A stretch of 64,000 nucleotides of DNA, taken from Raffaelea ambrosiae. Lineage: Eukaryota; Ascomycota; Sordariomycetes; Ophiostomatales; Ophiostomataceae. Of this stretch, positions 23,367-34,257 are shown piece by piece. The DNA lies in the NCBI GenBank assembly GCA_002778195.1, contig PCDI01000006.1, positions 1,865,950 through 1,929,949 on the forward strand. The letters are read 5' to 3'. Below the pieces are notes generated by a model. The model had not been told where the DNA came from. It was given only the letters and a program-made list of their open reading frames with translations, and did not search any database. How positions within the stretch are numbered: position 1 is the stretch's first letter; each line of letters begins with the position of its first letter. The position numbers were made by a program, and so were the translations under genes.

Positions 23367-26300
23367 ATGGGTCCAACTCACTTAGCTCGGCGGCCCAGTC
23401 TTCGTGCGCTGCGCCGTCAGAAGACCTTAAATGGACTAATCGTCGCCAGCGTCCGTCGACCTCCTCCGCAGCTTCTTTGCGTGCTTTATCGTCCCACAAC
23501 CACAGCCGCTTTCTCGTCCACCACCAGCACTACCCGTCCAGCTACTGCTGCTACTGCTACTGCTGCCGCCCCTGCTGCTAGTCTCGCCGCCCGCCAGCCC
23601 GCCGCCCGCCTCTGCGCTTCCGCGCCGTCACCCTGTTCTGCTGCGCTATCTGCTGCTTCTGCTGCTTCTGCTGCTGCTTCTGCGCCCTTTTCGCCTTTTT
23701 CGCCCTATTCGTCGTCTGCCTTCTCGACCACCCGTCCACGCTTGTTCTCCGCCTCCGCCTCCTCCTCTTCGCCGGCCCTTTCGCTCTCCACCTCTTGCTC
23801 CTCCCTGCGCTTGTCGCCCCCCTCGCCTATTTCTTCTATTTCTCCTCTTTTCTCCTCTCCTCCTCTTCACCTCCCACCGTCATCCGCAATGGTGCCCATG
23901 GCGTCGTATTCCTCCCACAGTGTGGCCACTTCTTCTTCTGACGCCTCCACCCCACGTTCTTCTTCCCCGTCTTCGTCCACCAACTCTGGTCGCTCCTCGC
24001 AGACGGCTATATCTAACGGCAACCGCCTCTCACACTCTTCCTCCCGCCGTCTCTCTTCTCTGAACCCCATGTCCACCGTCGATCTCTCTTCTATTGTCGA
24101 GTCTATGAGAATGGCATCGCTGGACCAACATCGCGGCTACGCAACAGACAACTACGGCGAAATCCAACAGACCAAGATGACTGAATACATTGCTGAGCAC
24201 CAGGCCGGCGGCTACCAGGTGCTGCGCGAAGCCCACTGGAATAAGGGTAAGCTTCTTGGTTTTTCTTCTTTTTTTTGCGTTTTTTTTTTCAACAATTTTT
24301 CTCCTTTGCACTTCCTTTCAGAGCGTCGTCCCTGCATCGTTTTCTTTGTTGCTCCTTCTCGATCACTTTTTTGCCACCATCTCTTTATCTCCCCATCTCC
24401 CCATCTCCCCATCTCCCTAATTTTTTTTCCCCGTGTTTTTCTGCCACTCGCATTCTCTGCCCACACATCTCGTCCACGCCTGCACTTCCAGCACATTCTT
24501 TCTATGCTATGCCCTGCCTCTTCTCCCGAATCTCCTCACCATGCTAACCACGCCACAGGCCTCGCCTTCACCCCAGAGGAGCGTGCGGTCAAGAACCTCA
24601 CGGGCCTCGTCCCCCATGTCATGGAGAGCATGGACACCCAGTGCCAGCGTGCCCTGAAGATGATTCGCTCGCGCCCGACAGACGTCGACAGATACCTCTA
24701 CCTCTCCACCATCAAGGGCGAGAACGTCGACCTGTTCTACCGCCTGCTCATCGACAATGCCGCCGAGCTCATGCCCCTGGTCTACACCCCTACCATCGGC
24801 GACGTCTGCCTGCAATACTCCACCCTCTACACCCGCCCAGAAGCCCTCTACATCTCCATCAAGCAGCGCAAGAGCATCAAGACCATCCTGCAGAACTGGC
24901 CCTACCCCAACCCAGAAATCTGCGTCGTCACTGATGGCTCGCGCATTCTTGGCCTGGGTGATTTGGGCCTCAACGGTGTGGGCATTCCGGTAAGTTCTCC
25001 AGAGTTCTCAGAGTTTTCAGAGTGTTCTAGAGGTTTCTAGAGCCTCTCTTTTCCGGGGGATTTGTGGCCTTTTTTTTTTCCCAATCTTTTATCCGGATCA
25101 CACCATTTGTAATTCCACCTACTAACCCAAACAGATCGGCAAGCTCGCCCTCTATACCGGCGCTGCTGGCATCCGCCCCAACAAGACCCTGCCCATCGTT
25201 CTCGACTGCGGCACGTCCAATGAGAACAACCTGAAGGATCCCCTGTACCTCGGCATCCGCTCCAAGCGCGTGCCTGTCAGCGAGCAGCAGGCTTTCATGG
25301 ACGAGTTCATGGAGGCCTGTGCCGAGGTCTACCCGGACATGGTTGTCCAGTTCGAGGACTTTGAGAGCGAGAAGGCCTTCAACTACCTCGCGCGCTACCG
25401 CAACAAGTACCGCTGCTTCAACGATGACATCCAGGGTACTGGTGCCGTCGTCTTGGCTGGGTAGGTGTTTCGTCCCAATTCCCCCCAATCGTCTTACACG
25501 GATTGTGTCACGTGATAAATGTGACTAACAGGCCCTCCTCCTTCCCCACCGTACAGTTACATCGGTGCTGTGAACCTGTCCAACGTGCCCCTTGAGGAGC
25601 AGCGTCTCGTCTTTATGGGTGCTGGCTCTGCTGGCGTTGGTGTGGCCAAGCAGCTGGTCCAGTACTACACCCGTCGTGGCCTGTCCGAGCAGGCTGCCAA
25701 GGACAAGTTCTACCTGGTCGACACCAAGGGCCTCGTCACCGCGGACCGGGGCGACAAGCTCGCCGACCACAAGAAGTACTTTGCCCGCGTCGACAACAAC
25801 GGCCACCAGTTCCGCACGCTGGAGCAGGTCATCGAATACGTCAAGCCGTCGGCCCTGATTGGTCTGACGGCCACCTTTGGCGTGTTCACCGAGTCGGTCG
25901 TGCGCGCCCTCAAGGCCTCTGTGGACGCCGGCGGCATTGGCCGGAGACCCATTCTGTTCCCCCTGAGCAACCCCCTGACCAAGGCCGAGTGCACCTTTGA
26001 GCAGGCCATCGACTGGACCGACGGCACCGTCATCTTCGCGTCCGGCTCGCCCTTCGCGCCGTACAAGGTCAAGGCGGGCAACGACCAGAGCGTCACCTAC
26101 TACCCGAACCAGGGCAACAACGTCTACGTCTTCCCGGGTATCGGCCTTGGCGCCATCCTGTCCAAGGCCACGCGGATCACGGACGACATGATCTACACTT
26201 CGGCCGAGGCTCTGGCTGGCTCCCTGAGTGTCGAGGAGGTCCAGAAGGGTCTGATCTACCCCGACATTAACCGCGTGCGTGAGGCCAGCCTTGTCGTGGC

Positions 26301-26436
26301 CCGCGAGGTGATGAAGGCGGCCCGGCGCGACGGCGTCAGCGGCCTGCCCAACTCGCAGTGGGTTGAGTGGGAAGAATGGGGTGATGTTTCTCTGAGCAAG
26401 TACATCAGAAACGAGGTCTACGACCCCAAGCCGTAA
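23367..26436 (+). CDS. NAD-dependent malic enzyme, probably mitochondrial
   Basis: This enzyme oxidatively decarboxylates malate to pyruvate and CO2 with NAD(P)H formation. Exons are 23367-24246, 24559-24989, 25135-25460 and 25557-26436, giving 838 residues. All junctions are GT-AG and in phase. The malic signature Tyr lies in YTPTIGDVC (about residue 369). The second signature FNDDIQGTGAVVLAG begins near 532. The dinucleotide-binding GAGSAG loop lies near 567. The C-terminal half is a complete NAD-binding domain. From ATG 23367 there is a Ser/Ala/Thr/Pro-rich extension of about 290 residues before the catalytic core. Its first 35 residues are Arg-rich and acid-free, which suits a mitochondrial targeting peptide. 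ATG 23889 is an alternative start that would give a shorter leader. Intron 1 (24247-24558, 312 nt) is pyrimidine-rich, divisible by three and stop-free, so its retention would insert 104 hydrophobic residues without a frameshift. The gene converges on the oxidoreductase gene downstream. Confidence 0.95.
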
Positions 26437-27174
26437 GCCTTGTTTGTTCTGTTAAGAGCAAAAGAGTCTGAATGTGAAGAAGAAAAGTTTGTGATTGGAT
26501 TGGGTCGACAAAGGTCGACAAAGAGAGAGAGGGTGAAGATAGTGTCTGGCTGCGCTACGCTATGCTGATTCCTCTCGGCATTCTCTTTTTTTTTTTCTCA
26601 ACAAGTCTCTTTCTATTCTTGTTCCATTTAAATGTGCGTTGTCATTTGTTCTGGTTTTCTTTCTTTCGCCGCCCCCCCAGTTTTCGTTCTGCTGTCTTGT
26701 TTGTCTTTTTTTGCCTATATATATATTTTTTCCCATCTGCATTTCTTTTTTTTTTGTTTCACGAATGATTCCCCACATACATCCTCTTCGGGGGAGAGCT
26801 GGGAAGCGAGACGAGACGGGAGGCAACGACCGTTCGTCAGCGCACTTTGGCTCATGGATCACGCCATGATGAAATCGCATGAAGCAGACAGAAGAGCGGA
26901 TGAACAGGGAGAGAGCGAGAAAGAGAAGAAGTTCAGATATAAGGAAGCCGCTGAGCAAATAATACGAATTTAGATGTTGTGTTGTTCTATTAAATCACTG
27001 CGTCTGAGTCGATTATGTTGCTATGTGGTGAAATGTCTGAAGTCGCGATCAACTGACAAGAGAGTACTAAGCAAGAAGCCGAGGAAACAAAAGAGAGAAG
27101 GAAAACAAAAAGAGGACAAAACAAGGGAAGGAAGGCGGCAAATCTACCGGCCAACCGGCGGACCAAACTCCAGA
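26437..27174. other. Convergent intergenic region (3' ends)
   Basis: This separates the ends of the malic enzyme gene (+) and the oxidoreductase gene (-). It contains T-rich tracts and a TATATATATA stretch near 26716, as expected of fungal 3' untranslated and polyadenylation regions. No gene is seen. Confidence 0.6.
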
Positions 27175-28626
27175 TTACCACTTCTTGTTCTGCATGGTGC
27201 GCTTGCCGGCGGCATAGTCAAGCAGGTAGTTGGCGCCCAGAGTGCGGGCCTTGAAGAGCCAGACGACAAAGCTCCAGAGCCTCCACGACCCGAACTGGCC
27301 GGTGCCACCGCTGGGGCCCAGAGCCAGCGACAGCACGGGCGAGTCGCTGGGCTTGTAGGGCACGAGGGGCTGGACGGTCTTTCCAGCGAGCCAGTTGGCC
27401 AGATACGCGGGGATCAGGACGGCCAGGGCGTCCAGCTGGGAGGCGACGTGCATCAGCGAGACGAACTCGAGGTTGGTGGCGTCGCCGGCGACAAAGATGT
27501 CGGCATAGTTCTCGGCCTGCAGGGTGGTCGTCGTGCGCACCCGCCGCTGGCCGTGGGCGGAGGTGTCCAGCATGGCCTCGGGGAGGTACTGGGTGTTGGA
27601 GACGACGCCAAAAGCCGGGATGTACAGGTCGGTTTCGATGGTAGTGGTGGTGGTGGTGGTGGTGGTGGTGGCGGCGGTCGTCGCCGTCTTCTTGGATCCC
27701 CGTTTCTTGGTGGTCAGGGTCACGACGGTCTTGCTGCTGCCGCCGCTGTGGGCATCGCTCTTGTGGGTGTCGGTCACGCGCGCGTTGGCCACGATCTGGA
27801 CGCCCAGGCGCTGCAGCTGCTTGACCGCCTCCTTCTGGACCGACTCTTTGACGCCGTCGTAGCCGCTGATGGGCATGCTGTCGCTGGCCACCAGCAGCAC
27901 CTCCTTTTTGGAGGGGGAGCCATTCTTGACATAGGCATGCGCCAGCTCGGCGGCCAGCTCGGTGCCCGTCTCGCCGCCGCCGGCCACGACAATGTGCTGG
28001 GCGGCCTGGATGCGGGCGCGCCAGTCGGCGAGCGCCTTTTTGGTGGCGGCCGTGCCGCCCTGGGACACAATCTTGAACGGCATGCCGTCCTTGAAGTCGG
28101 AGCCGGTGGCAATCAGGAGGGTGTCATACCGAACCAGAGTGGTGGTGGTTGTGGGATTCTCAGACGCATCCTGCAGCTGGACCTCGACCGTGCGGGCGTC
28201 CGGGTCGAGACGCTGGGCACGGCCCTGGACAAACGCGAAGCGGTCGTCGCCGTACGGGGCGAAGGTGGGCGTCAGGGGCCCAAAGAGCTGGTCGTCGGGG
28301 AGGCCGGGCCCGGACGGCAGGATGCCGCGGACGGTGGCGGGCGCCCAGTAGAGGGCGTCGTTGGGGGCGACGAGGACGACCTTGAGGTGGATGCCGGGGG
28401 AGACGGCGGGGGCGATGCGCTTGAGGAGGCGGTGGGCCATGGAGACGCCGACGAAGCCGGCGCCGAGGATGACAAACGTGTGGTCTTTGGCCATAGCAGT
28501 GGAGGGGGGGGGCGTGTTGGCTGAAGGAGAAGACTGGGAGAACACACGCAGAAGCCAAGGAGCAGTAGCAAGAACGAGCAGTCCGGGTATCAGGTAGTAA
28601 GGAGAAAGGCAGAGGTCGATGGACAT
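27175..28626 (-). CDS. Membrane-anchored FAD/NAD(P)H oxidoreductase, AMID/FSP1-like
   Basis: A single exon of 483 residues reads from ATG 28626 to TAA 27175. It is a two-dinucleotide-fold flavoprotein of the pyridine nucleotide-disulfide/AIF-homologue type. Residues about 10-29 form a hydrophobic helix, probably a membrane anchor. The FAD loop is GAGFVG at 55-60. The NAD(P)H loop is GGGETG at about 216-221. The second FAD motif YADIFVAGDAT lies at 374-384. Homologues (human AIFM2/FSP1, yeast Aif1 and NDE-type enzymes) oxidise NAD(P)H with quinone or similar acceptors; the substrate here is not known. A second Met at residue 45, just before the FAD fold (28494), could yield a form without the helix. 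A Lys-rich and then poly-Thr insertion (about 307-329, ten consecutive Thr encoded by a GGT/ACC repeat) interrupts the NAD-domain region. A 26-bp triple repeat lies about 475 bp upstream. Confidence 0.9.
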   Translation of the reverse strand: MSIDLCLSPYYLIPGLLVLATAPWLLRVFSQSSPSANTPPPSTAMAKDHTFVILGAGFVGVSMAHRLLKRIAPAVSPGIHLKVVLVAPNDALYWAPATVRGILPSGPGLPDDQLFGPLTPTFAPYGDDRFAFVQGRAQRLDPDARTVEVQLQDASENPTTTTTLVRYDTLLIATGSDFKDGMPFKIVSQGGTAATKKALADWRARIQAAQHIVVAGGGETGTELAAELAHAYVKNGSPSKKEVLLVASDSMPISGYDGVKESVQKEAVKQLQRLGVQIVANARVTDTHKSDAHSGGSSKTVVTLTTKKRGSKKTATTAATTTTTTTTTTIETDLYIPAFGVVSNTQYLPEAMLDTSAHGQRRVRTTTTLQAENYADIFVAGDATNLEFVSLMHVASQLDALAVLIPAYLANWLAGKTVQPLVPYKPSDSPVLSLALGPSGGTGQFGSWRLWSFVVWLFKARTLGANYLLDYAAGKRTMQNKKW

Positions 28627-30064
28627 GGTCGGGAGGGGAGGAGAGAGAGAGGAGGGGGAGAGAGGAGGGAGGAAAGGAGAGGGTAATAAATGGAGGAAAA
28701 GAGGACAGCAAGAAAAGAGTGAATGTGAGGTAGGATGGAAGACACGGATGTAGAACTGAAATTGGGGGCAAAACAAGGCGTAATGTTCGTGGGGCTGCTT
28801 GGCAGGCGGGCAGGTGTTTCTTTTCCTGCTGAGGCGAGTTTGTACTAATAGCGTTCCTATCCGTCCGTACGGCCGAGCTGAATGACCAAAAAAAAAACAC
28901 TCGGATCGTGGCCACCAGGGGAGGGGACGCAATGTAGGATATATAAGCGGTTCATCAGCTCGGGGAAGAAGTCATCACGACAGGTTTTGGCTTAGACAGA
29001 ACATGGAAGAAGGCAACTAACGACATCCCTGGACAAGTGGATGGGGATTGGAATGTGCCCATGGACTAGGAGTACGCCGGGGATGCAAAATGCAAAAGCC
29101 GTTGTATTCAAAATACAAAACTGGTCGTTGTATTCATAATACAAAACTGGTCGTTGTATTCACAATACAAAATCACGGGTCTACGGGGCAGAGCTGTGAG
29201 CGCACAATCTCGCCTAATGCTCGCCTATCAGAAACCAGAAAAAACCCCCCCAAACTCCAATCCTCTGGACGTTCCTGCCGTTTTGGGGAGTGGCCATAAT
29301 CATACGCCTCGCTCCCCTGCCAAGAGCGCTTTTCCCGCTGGAACTACCGCGCGGGAACTCGCATGGAGGGGGGGGGGATGACAAGGGAAGGCTAGTCCTC
29401 TTTGGGGCACCGCGCGGGAGAACCCACAGTGGCACTCTGCGCAAACTTTGGCATGCGCGGGAGCGCTAGAGAGGCGCCATGTAGTTACTCGTAGTTATTC
29501 CCCGTATTCCTGGAGGATCGTAATCGCAGACGCACACGACAGCACCGTTTTCTCTATCCCACACGTTGATTTCTCATACTGGTAAGTTTGCATGGTCATC
29601 AAAAAAAAATCCACATGCTATTGTTCCTCTTTCCCCGAGCACAGATCGCATTACCGAGCAACCTTACTTGATCATGGCATGCCATGTTGTCCCCAGACCA
29701 TAGTTCCGTCTTGGTAATCCATCTGGACGGCAAGGCTGCTTTCCTCCTTGCCTGTTGCTCGATGATCCTGTTGATTTTTCTGTTTCTTTCTGCTTTGCTC
29801 TTTCTTTCGTGTCTGTTTTTTTTTTGTTTCATGCTCGTTTGGCTCTTTCTCTCCGTAGCTTCCCCCCCAAGAATACACAGTGACTATACATACTCATGGG
29901 ATACGGTCTTGGGCATAGTCGAGCAAGACATCACGCTTTATAGCAGCCCAGGCTGAGGACGAAGGAAGACGCGAAAGGTCAAAGCAGTGGCCCGTTTGCG
30001 TGGGCTGCTTGCCGTTGTCAGAGTTGCTCTTGCATGCAGAGCTTGTTCACCATGGATCCCCGTA
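28627..30064. other. Intergenic region upstream of the oxidoreductase gene
   Basis: This holds the promoter of the leftward oxidoreductase gene and the 3' flank of the PEBP gene. A TATATAAG sequence lies near 28938, and a 26-bp palindromic triple repeat lies at 29101-29173. No gene is seen. Confidence 0.6.
29101..29173. repeat. 26-bp direct repeat (3 copies), each with an internal palindrome
   Basis: Units start at 29101, 29127 and 29153. Each contains TTGTATT, a three-base spacer and AATACAA (first copy CAA, second CAT, third CAC as spacer), so both arms are perfectly inverted in all three copies. Units are separated by AACTGGTCG. The block lies about 475 bp upstream of the oxidoreductase start and is a candidate multi-site binding element for a dimeric regulator. 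That role is inference. Confidence 0.85.
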
Positions 30065-30957
30065 TTACAGAGCAAACACCACCGCCATCAGCCCGGCAAA
30101 CGCCGCCGCCACGCTCGACGACAGTCCCAGCGCCCCGTCCACGCCCGCCGTCACCGGCGACTGCGTGGCCGTCGCCGACGTGCGGCTGCCCCCGGTGGTC
30201 GTGCCCGAGGCGGCCGCCCCGCCGCCCGTCGTGGTGTTGCTTGCCGGCCCCGCGTTCGTCACGTTGAAAAAGTTGCCCGCCACCACCTTGCTCTGCAGGC
30301 CCGCCTGCTGCAGCACCTGCTGCGCGTCGAACCCCTGCCGCGTCTGCGCCGCGCTCCGCAGCGCCGTCATCGCCGTCGACTGCGCGCTCAGCCCGCTGGT
30401 GTCGACGAGCAGCTGCGTGTACCGGTGGCTCAGCGGCACGCGCGCGGGCGGGCTGGGGCCCAAGTAGGCGGCGACGGGGGCCTGGCTGGAGCCGTTGTTG
30501 AGCAGAAAGACCGTCTGGCTTTGCGTGCTGCTGCCGTTGCCGCTGGCCCCGTTCGTCGTGCCCGTGATCGTGGTCGACTGGTTGGACGGGGTGAGGCCGG
30601 TCTGCATCCAGTGGAGGAGCGTGCTGGTCTGGGGCGGGCTGTTGGTCGGGATGTCGAGGTCGATCATGAGGACGGCGTAGGAGGAGCCGGTCAGGCGCTG
30701 GGTGGTGGCGATGCGCGGCTGGGACTGGACGACTGGTCAAGGGGGCAAAGGGCAGGAAGCGTTAGCATCGTACTCGGGGGATGCGCACAAGGGGTCATCC
30801 TCTGCGTACGATTCTTGTCCACGTTTTGGCCGTTGGCCAGCAGGGTGCCAAACTCGACAACGAGCTGGCTGTTGGCGGCCGGCGAGAAGCCCGGGGGCGT
30901 GGCGGCCGAAACCAGGGACGCGGCAACAGCCGCGATGGCGAGGGTGTAGCAAACCAT
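30065..30957 (-). CDS. Secreted, probably GPI-anchored PEBP-like protein
   Basis: Two exons, 30957-30810 and 30732-30065, give 271 residues. The 77-nt intron has a GTACGC donor and a GACCAG acceptor. Residues 1-19 are a clear signal peptide ending in LVSAA. The middle resembles the phosphatidylethanolamine-binding protein (PEBP) fold: a GSSYAVLMIDLDIP strand, then a TLLHWMQTGL helix, then PPARVPLSHRYTQLLVDTS, equivalent to the usual 'DPDAP', 'hW' and 'GpHRY' blocks. Here HRY is kept but the first block reads DLDIP. The C-terminal third is Ser/Thr/Gly/Asn-rich and ends in a hydrophobic Ala-rich tail (SSSVAAAFAGLMAVVFAL) typical of a GPI-attachment signal. A cell-surface location follows from the signal and tail. 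The ligand is unknown. Confidence 0.82.
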
Positions 30958-32255
30958 TATGAAGTCGACGGCAGAAGAGATTATGGAGAGAGATGAGAGA
31001 GAATGCTGTTTGGTAGATTACTAAAATGTACGAAGCGGCGCTGCCAAAGACTCGAAAAAAAGGCGCAAGACCAGCAAGCGGAAAAAAAAAACGAAGAGAA
31101 GATCAAGAGAAAAGAAAAAGACGAAAGAGGTCGTAGGGATGTTTGCGAAGAAATCTTGTCGCGGACAAGTACATGCAGATGGGAGGGCGGGAGATCCGGG
31201 TGTCATATACCAGCAAGGGAAAGGCTTTACGCCGTGAATATGCCAGCGCCGTTGTGCGATCGTCGCCGGCATGCATTAGGTTTCCAGTCTGCTGCCAGCG
31301 TCGACAATTCTCCCATCTTCTCTTTCCAGTCAACCGGAAACACGCGCACTGCTGCCGAGCCAGTATTCCCGCCCAAAAAGACGTGCGAGGAATCTTCGTT
31401 ATATGGCGATGAAACACGAGGGAAGAGTGAGGAAAGCGCAAGATATGGAGCGACAGCCAGTTTTGTGGCTGGCTACTTGGCTCTGTGTCAGTCTGCCAAA
31501 AAATGACATCACGAGGGCAATCTGACACAAGAGCGGAAAACAGACAATGCTGCGTACGTCGCATGAAGCTGGCATTGACCAGACCGCGTTCCAGTGCTCT
31601 TGGCAAAAAAAACCGTGACTGGGATGGAGTGGATAAATTGTGCGGGATCGCCCGTGGCAGCCGTTTCTAGTAGCATATGAGAAGGAATTTAAAAAAAAAA
31701 AAGATGAAAAAAAAGGAGTGGAAACGAGAGCAAGACATGCTGGATCTTGGGTCTTGCCCAGTGTCTTGTGGATTTCATGTACATGGTCTGGCCTGGCTAT
31801 GGAAAATGCATCCGAACTGTAATGTCAGGACGGCGCGCAATTGGATGGATCTAGTCTCTCCTTTTTGGCAACCCGTCCACCAACTGTAACACGAACAAAG
31901 ACTGGACATGAAAAGCCAAATAACGAGGAGCAAAACATGCGCATCTCTTGGTACTCTTGGTACGCCTGATCTGCGCCAGAGAGCCAGGATAGAAGCCGTA
32001 ACAAAACTCGGCTGTGGTTGTCCTGCCAGACAACCAGAAGGAAACAACGCCGACGAAAACACCAAAGAAACAACGAAATCAGAAAAAAAAAGTCAGAAAA
32101 GAAAAGGAAGAGATGGCTTGTCTGCCGTGGTCGGCAGTGTGACACATGGATGGAACTTCTTGGCGAATACCGACAACGGCGATGATGAGGACTCAGCCAC
32201 ACGTGATCGTCATTTGTTTTTTTTTGGTCACTCTCTCCTCCTCTGCTTGTCTCTT
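30958..32255. other. Intergenic region, no gene seen
   Basis: This is the promoter of the leftward PEBP gene and the 3' flank of the small gene at 32256-32735. A-rich runs occur near 31079-31120 and 31689-31720. Short frames present have no recognisable features. Confidence 0.5.
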
Positions 32256-32735
32256 TCAACGAGTTGCTCGGGACGTGCAGACCCAGTAGTCCCGAATCTG
32301 AGTGGAAAGAGGCACGTTGTGAGCACCCAAAGAAGACACGAAAACAGGGATGAACCACCAAGAAGCACTCACCAGAGCTTCAGTCAAAGACAGGGCAGGC
32401 TTGTCCTTGGTTTCGGTCTCGTGGGACTGGCCTGTCGCCGTGGTTGCGTCCGTGCTGGCCTTCCCAGCAAGCGCCGATTTGGCAGAGACGGCAGCCGACG
32501 CGCTGCCATCGTCGCAGCTGGCCCCATCCTCCGACGCAGACGTCTTGGGCTCCTTGTTTTCTTTGTTGTCGTCGTCTTCGCCGCCCTCGATGGGAGGCTC
32601 CGCGTCTTCCGGTGACTGCTGTTTGTTGTGCTCCTGCCCGAGGAATCCGTGGCACGCACAAGGAGGAGTCGAATCGCCAAACCCGGCGAGGTTGCTGAAA
32701 GGCAAGGCCCAGGGGACAGGAGCAGCAAAGTCCAT
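32256..32735 (-). CDS. Small acidic hypothetical protein, one probable intron
   Basis: ATG 32735 opens a frame of 159 residues. A textbook donor (GTGAGT at 32372) and acceptor (CACTCAG ending at 32298) mark a probable 75-nt intron. Splicing keeps the frame and gives exons 32735-32373 and 32297-32256, 134 residues in all. The N-terminus is hydrophobic and aromatic with a CACHGFLG segment. The middle is rich in Glu, Asp, Lys, Ser and Ala and probably disordered. The unspliced frame would instead insert a Trp/Phe-rich stretch. I do not recognise the protein. It is tentative because it is short, but the codon bias and clean splice sites favour a real gene. Confidence 0.45.
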   Translation of the reverse strand: MDFAAPVPWALPFSNLAGFGDSTPPCACHGFLGQEHNKQQSPEDAEPPIEGGEDDDNKENKEPKTSASEDGASCDDGSASAAVSAKSALAGKASTDATTATGQSHETETKDKPALSLTEALVSASWWFIPVFVSSLGAHNVPLSTQIRDYWVCTSRATR

Positions 32736-33485
32736 CTTCCTTGTTTGTTACTCTTTTGTATACTCTGAGTCGTTGAAGCTTGTTGTGTTGCTCAAGTTGT
32801 TCTAGTTGGGAAGCTGTTGGAGTTGTCAAGGTTGAGTCCGGAGCACTCAAGTATGCAAGAGATCCTGCTATTTGATCCTTTTGCGAAACCAAGAGAGAAA
32901 GGAAGAACAAACAGAGACTCGTAAAGCAAACACTTATGCCCTGAAGCTACACCTGCCACGGTCACCCGGCCCTCACATTCTGTTTGCTCACACACAAGAA
33001 AAAGGCGTCTTTCAGACGGCCGCTCAGATTGTGCCTCAGGCCGACTTCACCAAGCGCATGACAACGTCAAACAGCGAGCAAGGAGCAAACGAGACATGGC
33101 CAAATGCGCGTATTGACAAACAGAAGAACGCCAATACTGCGAACAACGCGCAGAGTTGTGTGAACGGCTGTAAACCCCGCGTCTTGCTTTCCACGATATC
33201 CGGCCCCCAATGGAGCGCCAGCGGCACATGTGGCGCATGCGGCGTCGGCAACTGCTGCTCGTATATACACCGCTGCCGCTGGGGAGACCCGACTGGCTGG
33301 GAGGAATACCCATGCTCTGGATAAATTGCTCGCAGTTCTCATAGGCACGCCAAAATACGAGACAATCCGCCAGGGACCGCGTCCTCGGGTCTACGCTGGC
33401 CAGATCGAGAGATGCCGCTATGCACATCTACTGTTCCTACGGTTCTCCGTCGCTGCCTCCTGAAGGTCGTGGATAAAATGGACGG
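32736..33485. other. Divergent intergenic region
   Basis: This lies between the leftward small gene at 32735 and the rightward small membrane protein at 33486. Nothing else is recognised in it. Confidence 0.45.
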
Positions 33486-33953
33486 ATGGCCTGCCTGTGT
33501 TTCCTGTCCCAGGAGAGTGTGTCCAAGGACTGCCGGCTCTTCTTTGGGGACTGCCCACAAACCAAAAAAACCATACACAGCATGGCCATCGCAGGTTTGC
33601 CAACAGTCACCGCTGCAGTGCCTCGACGAAATAGCACCGCGCCAGGAGGATACAACAGCACATCGGCCACGCGCGTTCCCGTTCCGGCGCCCGAAAACAG
33701 TGCGCCAGCAGCACGGCACATCTCGGGCGGCCTGGGGCCCGGGCTGGGCATCACGATTGGGTTCGCCATCGTCGCGATTGCCATGCTGCTATGGCATGTG
33801 AGAACAGACAGGCAAAGTCGGAGACCGCAGAGCAAGGGAAGCGACAGCGCATCTTCTTCGTCTCCTTGCCGGACGAGGGGGATGAAAAGCAACGGTGGCG
33901 CGCAGCCCGAGCGCCGAGAGCCAAGACGCGAAAGAGGCATATGGGACGTGTAG
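33486..33953 (+). CDS. Small single-pass membrane protein, hypothetical
   Basis: A single frame of 155 residues starts at ATG 33486, with a second in-frame Met at 33582 (GCATGGCC) as alternative. After a Ser/Thr/Asn-rich segment with potential N-glycosylation sites (NST, NSTS) comes a Gly-rich lead-in and one hydrophobic helix (GITIGFAIVAIAMLLW). A basic stop-transfer HVRTDRQSRR and a Ser/Arg-rich tail follow. The arrangement is that of a type III or single-pass membrane protein with a short external N-terminus. I do not recognise the family, and no clear signal peptide is seen from either start. Confidence 0.5.
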   Translation: MACLCFLSQESVSKDCRLFFGDCPQTKKTIHSMAIAGLPTVTAAVPRRNSTAPGGYNSTSATRVPVPAPENSAPAARHISGGLGPGLGITIGFAIVAIAMLLWHVRTDRQSRRPQSKGSDSASSSSPCRTRGMKSNGGAQPERREPRRERGIWDV

Positions 33954-34257
33954 GGACAAAGCATGGAAACATGATGTACACAAGTGAATAGAGTCTACGG
34001 AAGTACATACATAGTAAATAGTTACTTGGCGTGGTCCGTGCACGGACAGTTGCGCTAGCGGATATTTTTTTTTTACTTTCTCAGGCGATCACGAAAATGG
34101 GCATCTTTACTGGACATCGACTCTGCGGCCAAAACCACAAACGAGCTCGACCCCCCCCACGACACCCGCCCCGTTCTCGGTGTGTCTGCCTGTTGGACCA
34201 TCTTCGGACCATCTTTTTTTTCGGTCTATACCAGGAGAATACACACACACGCACACA

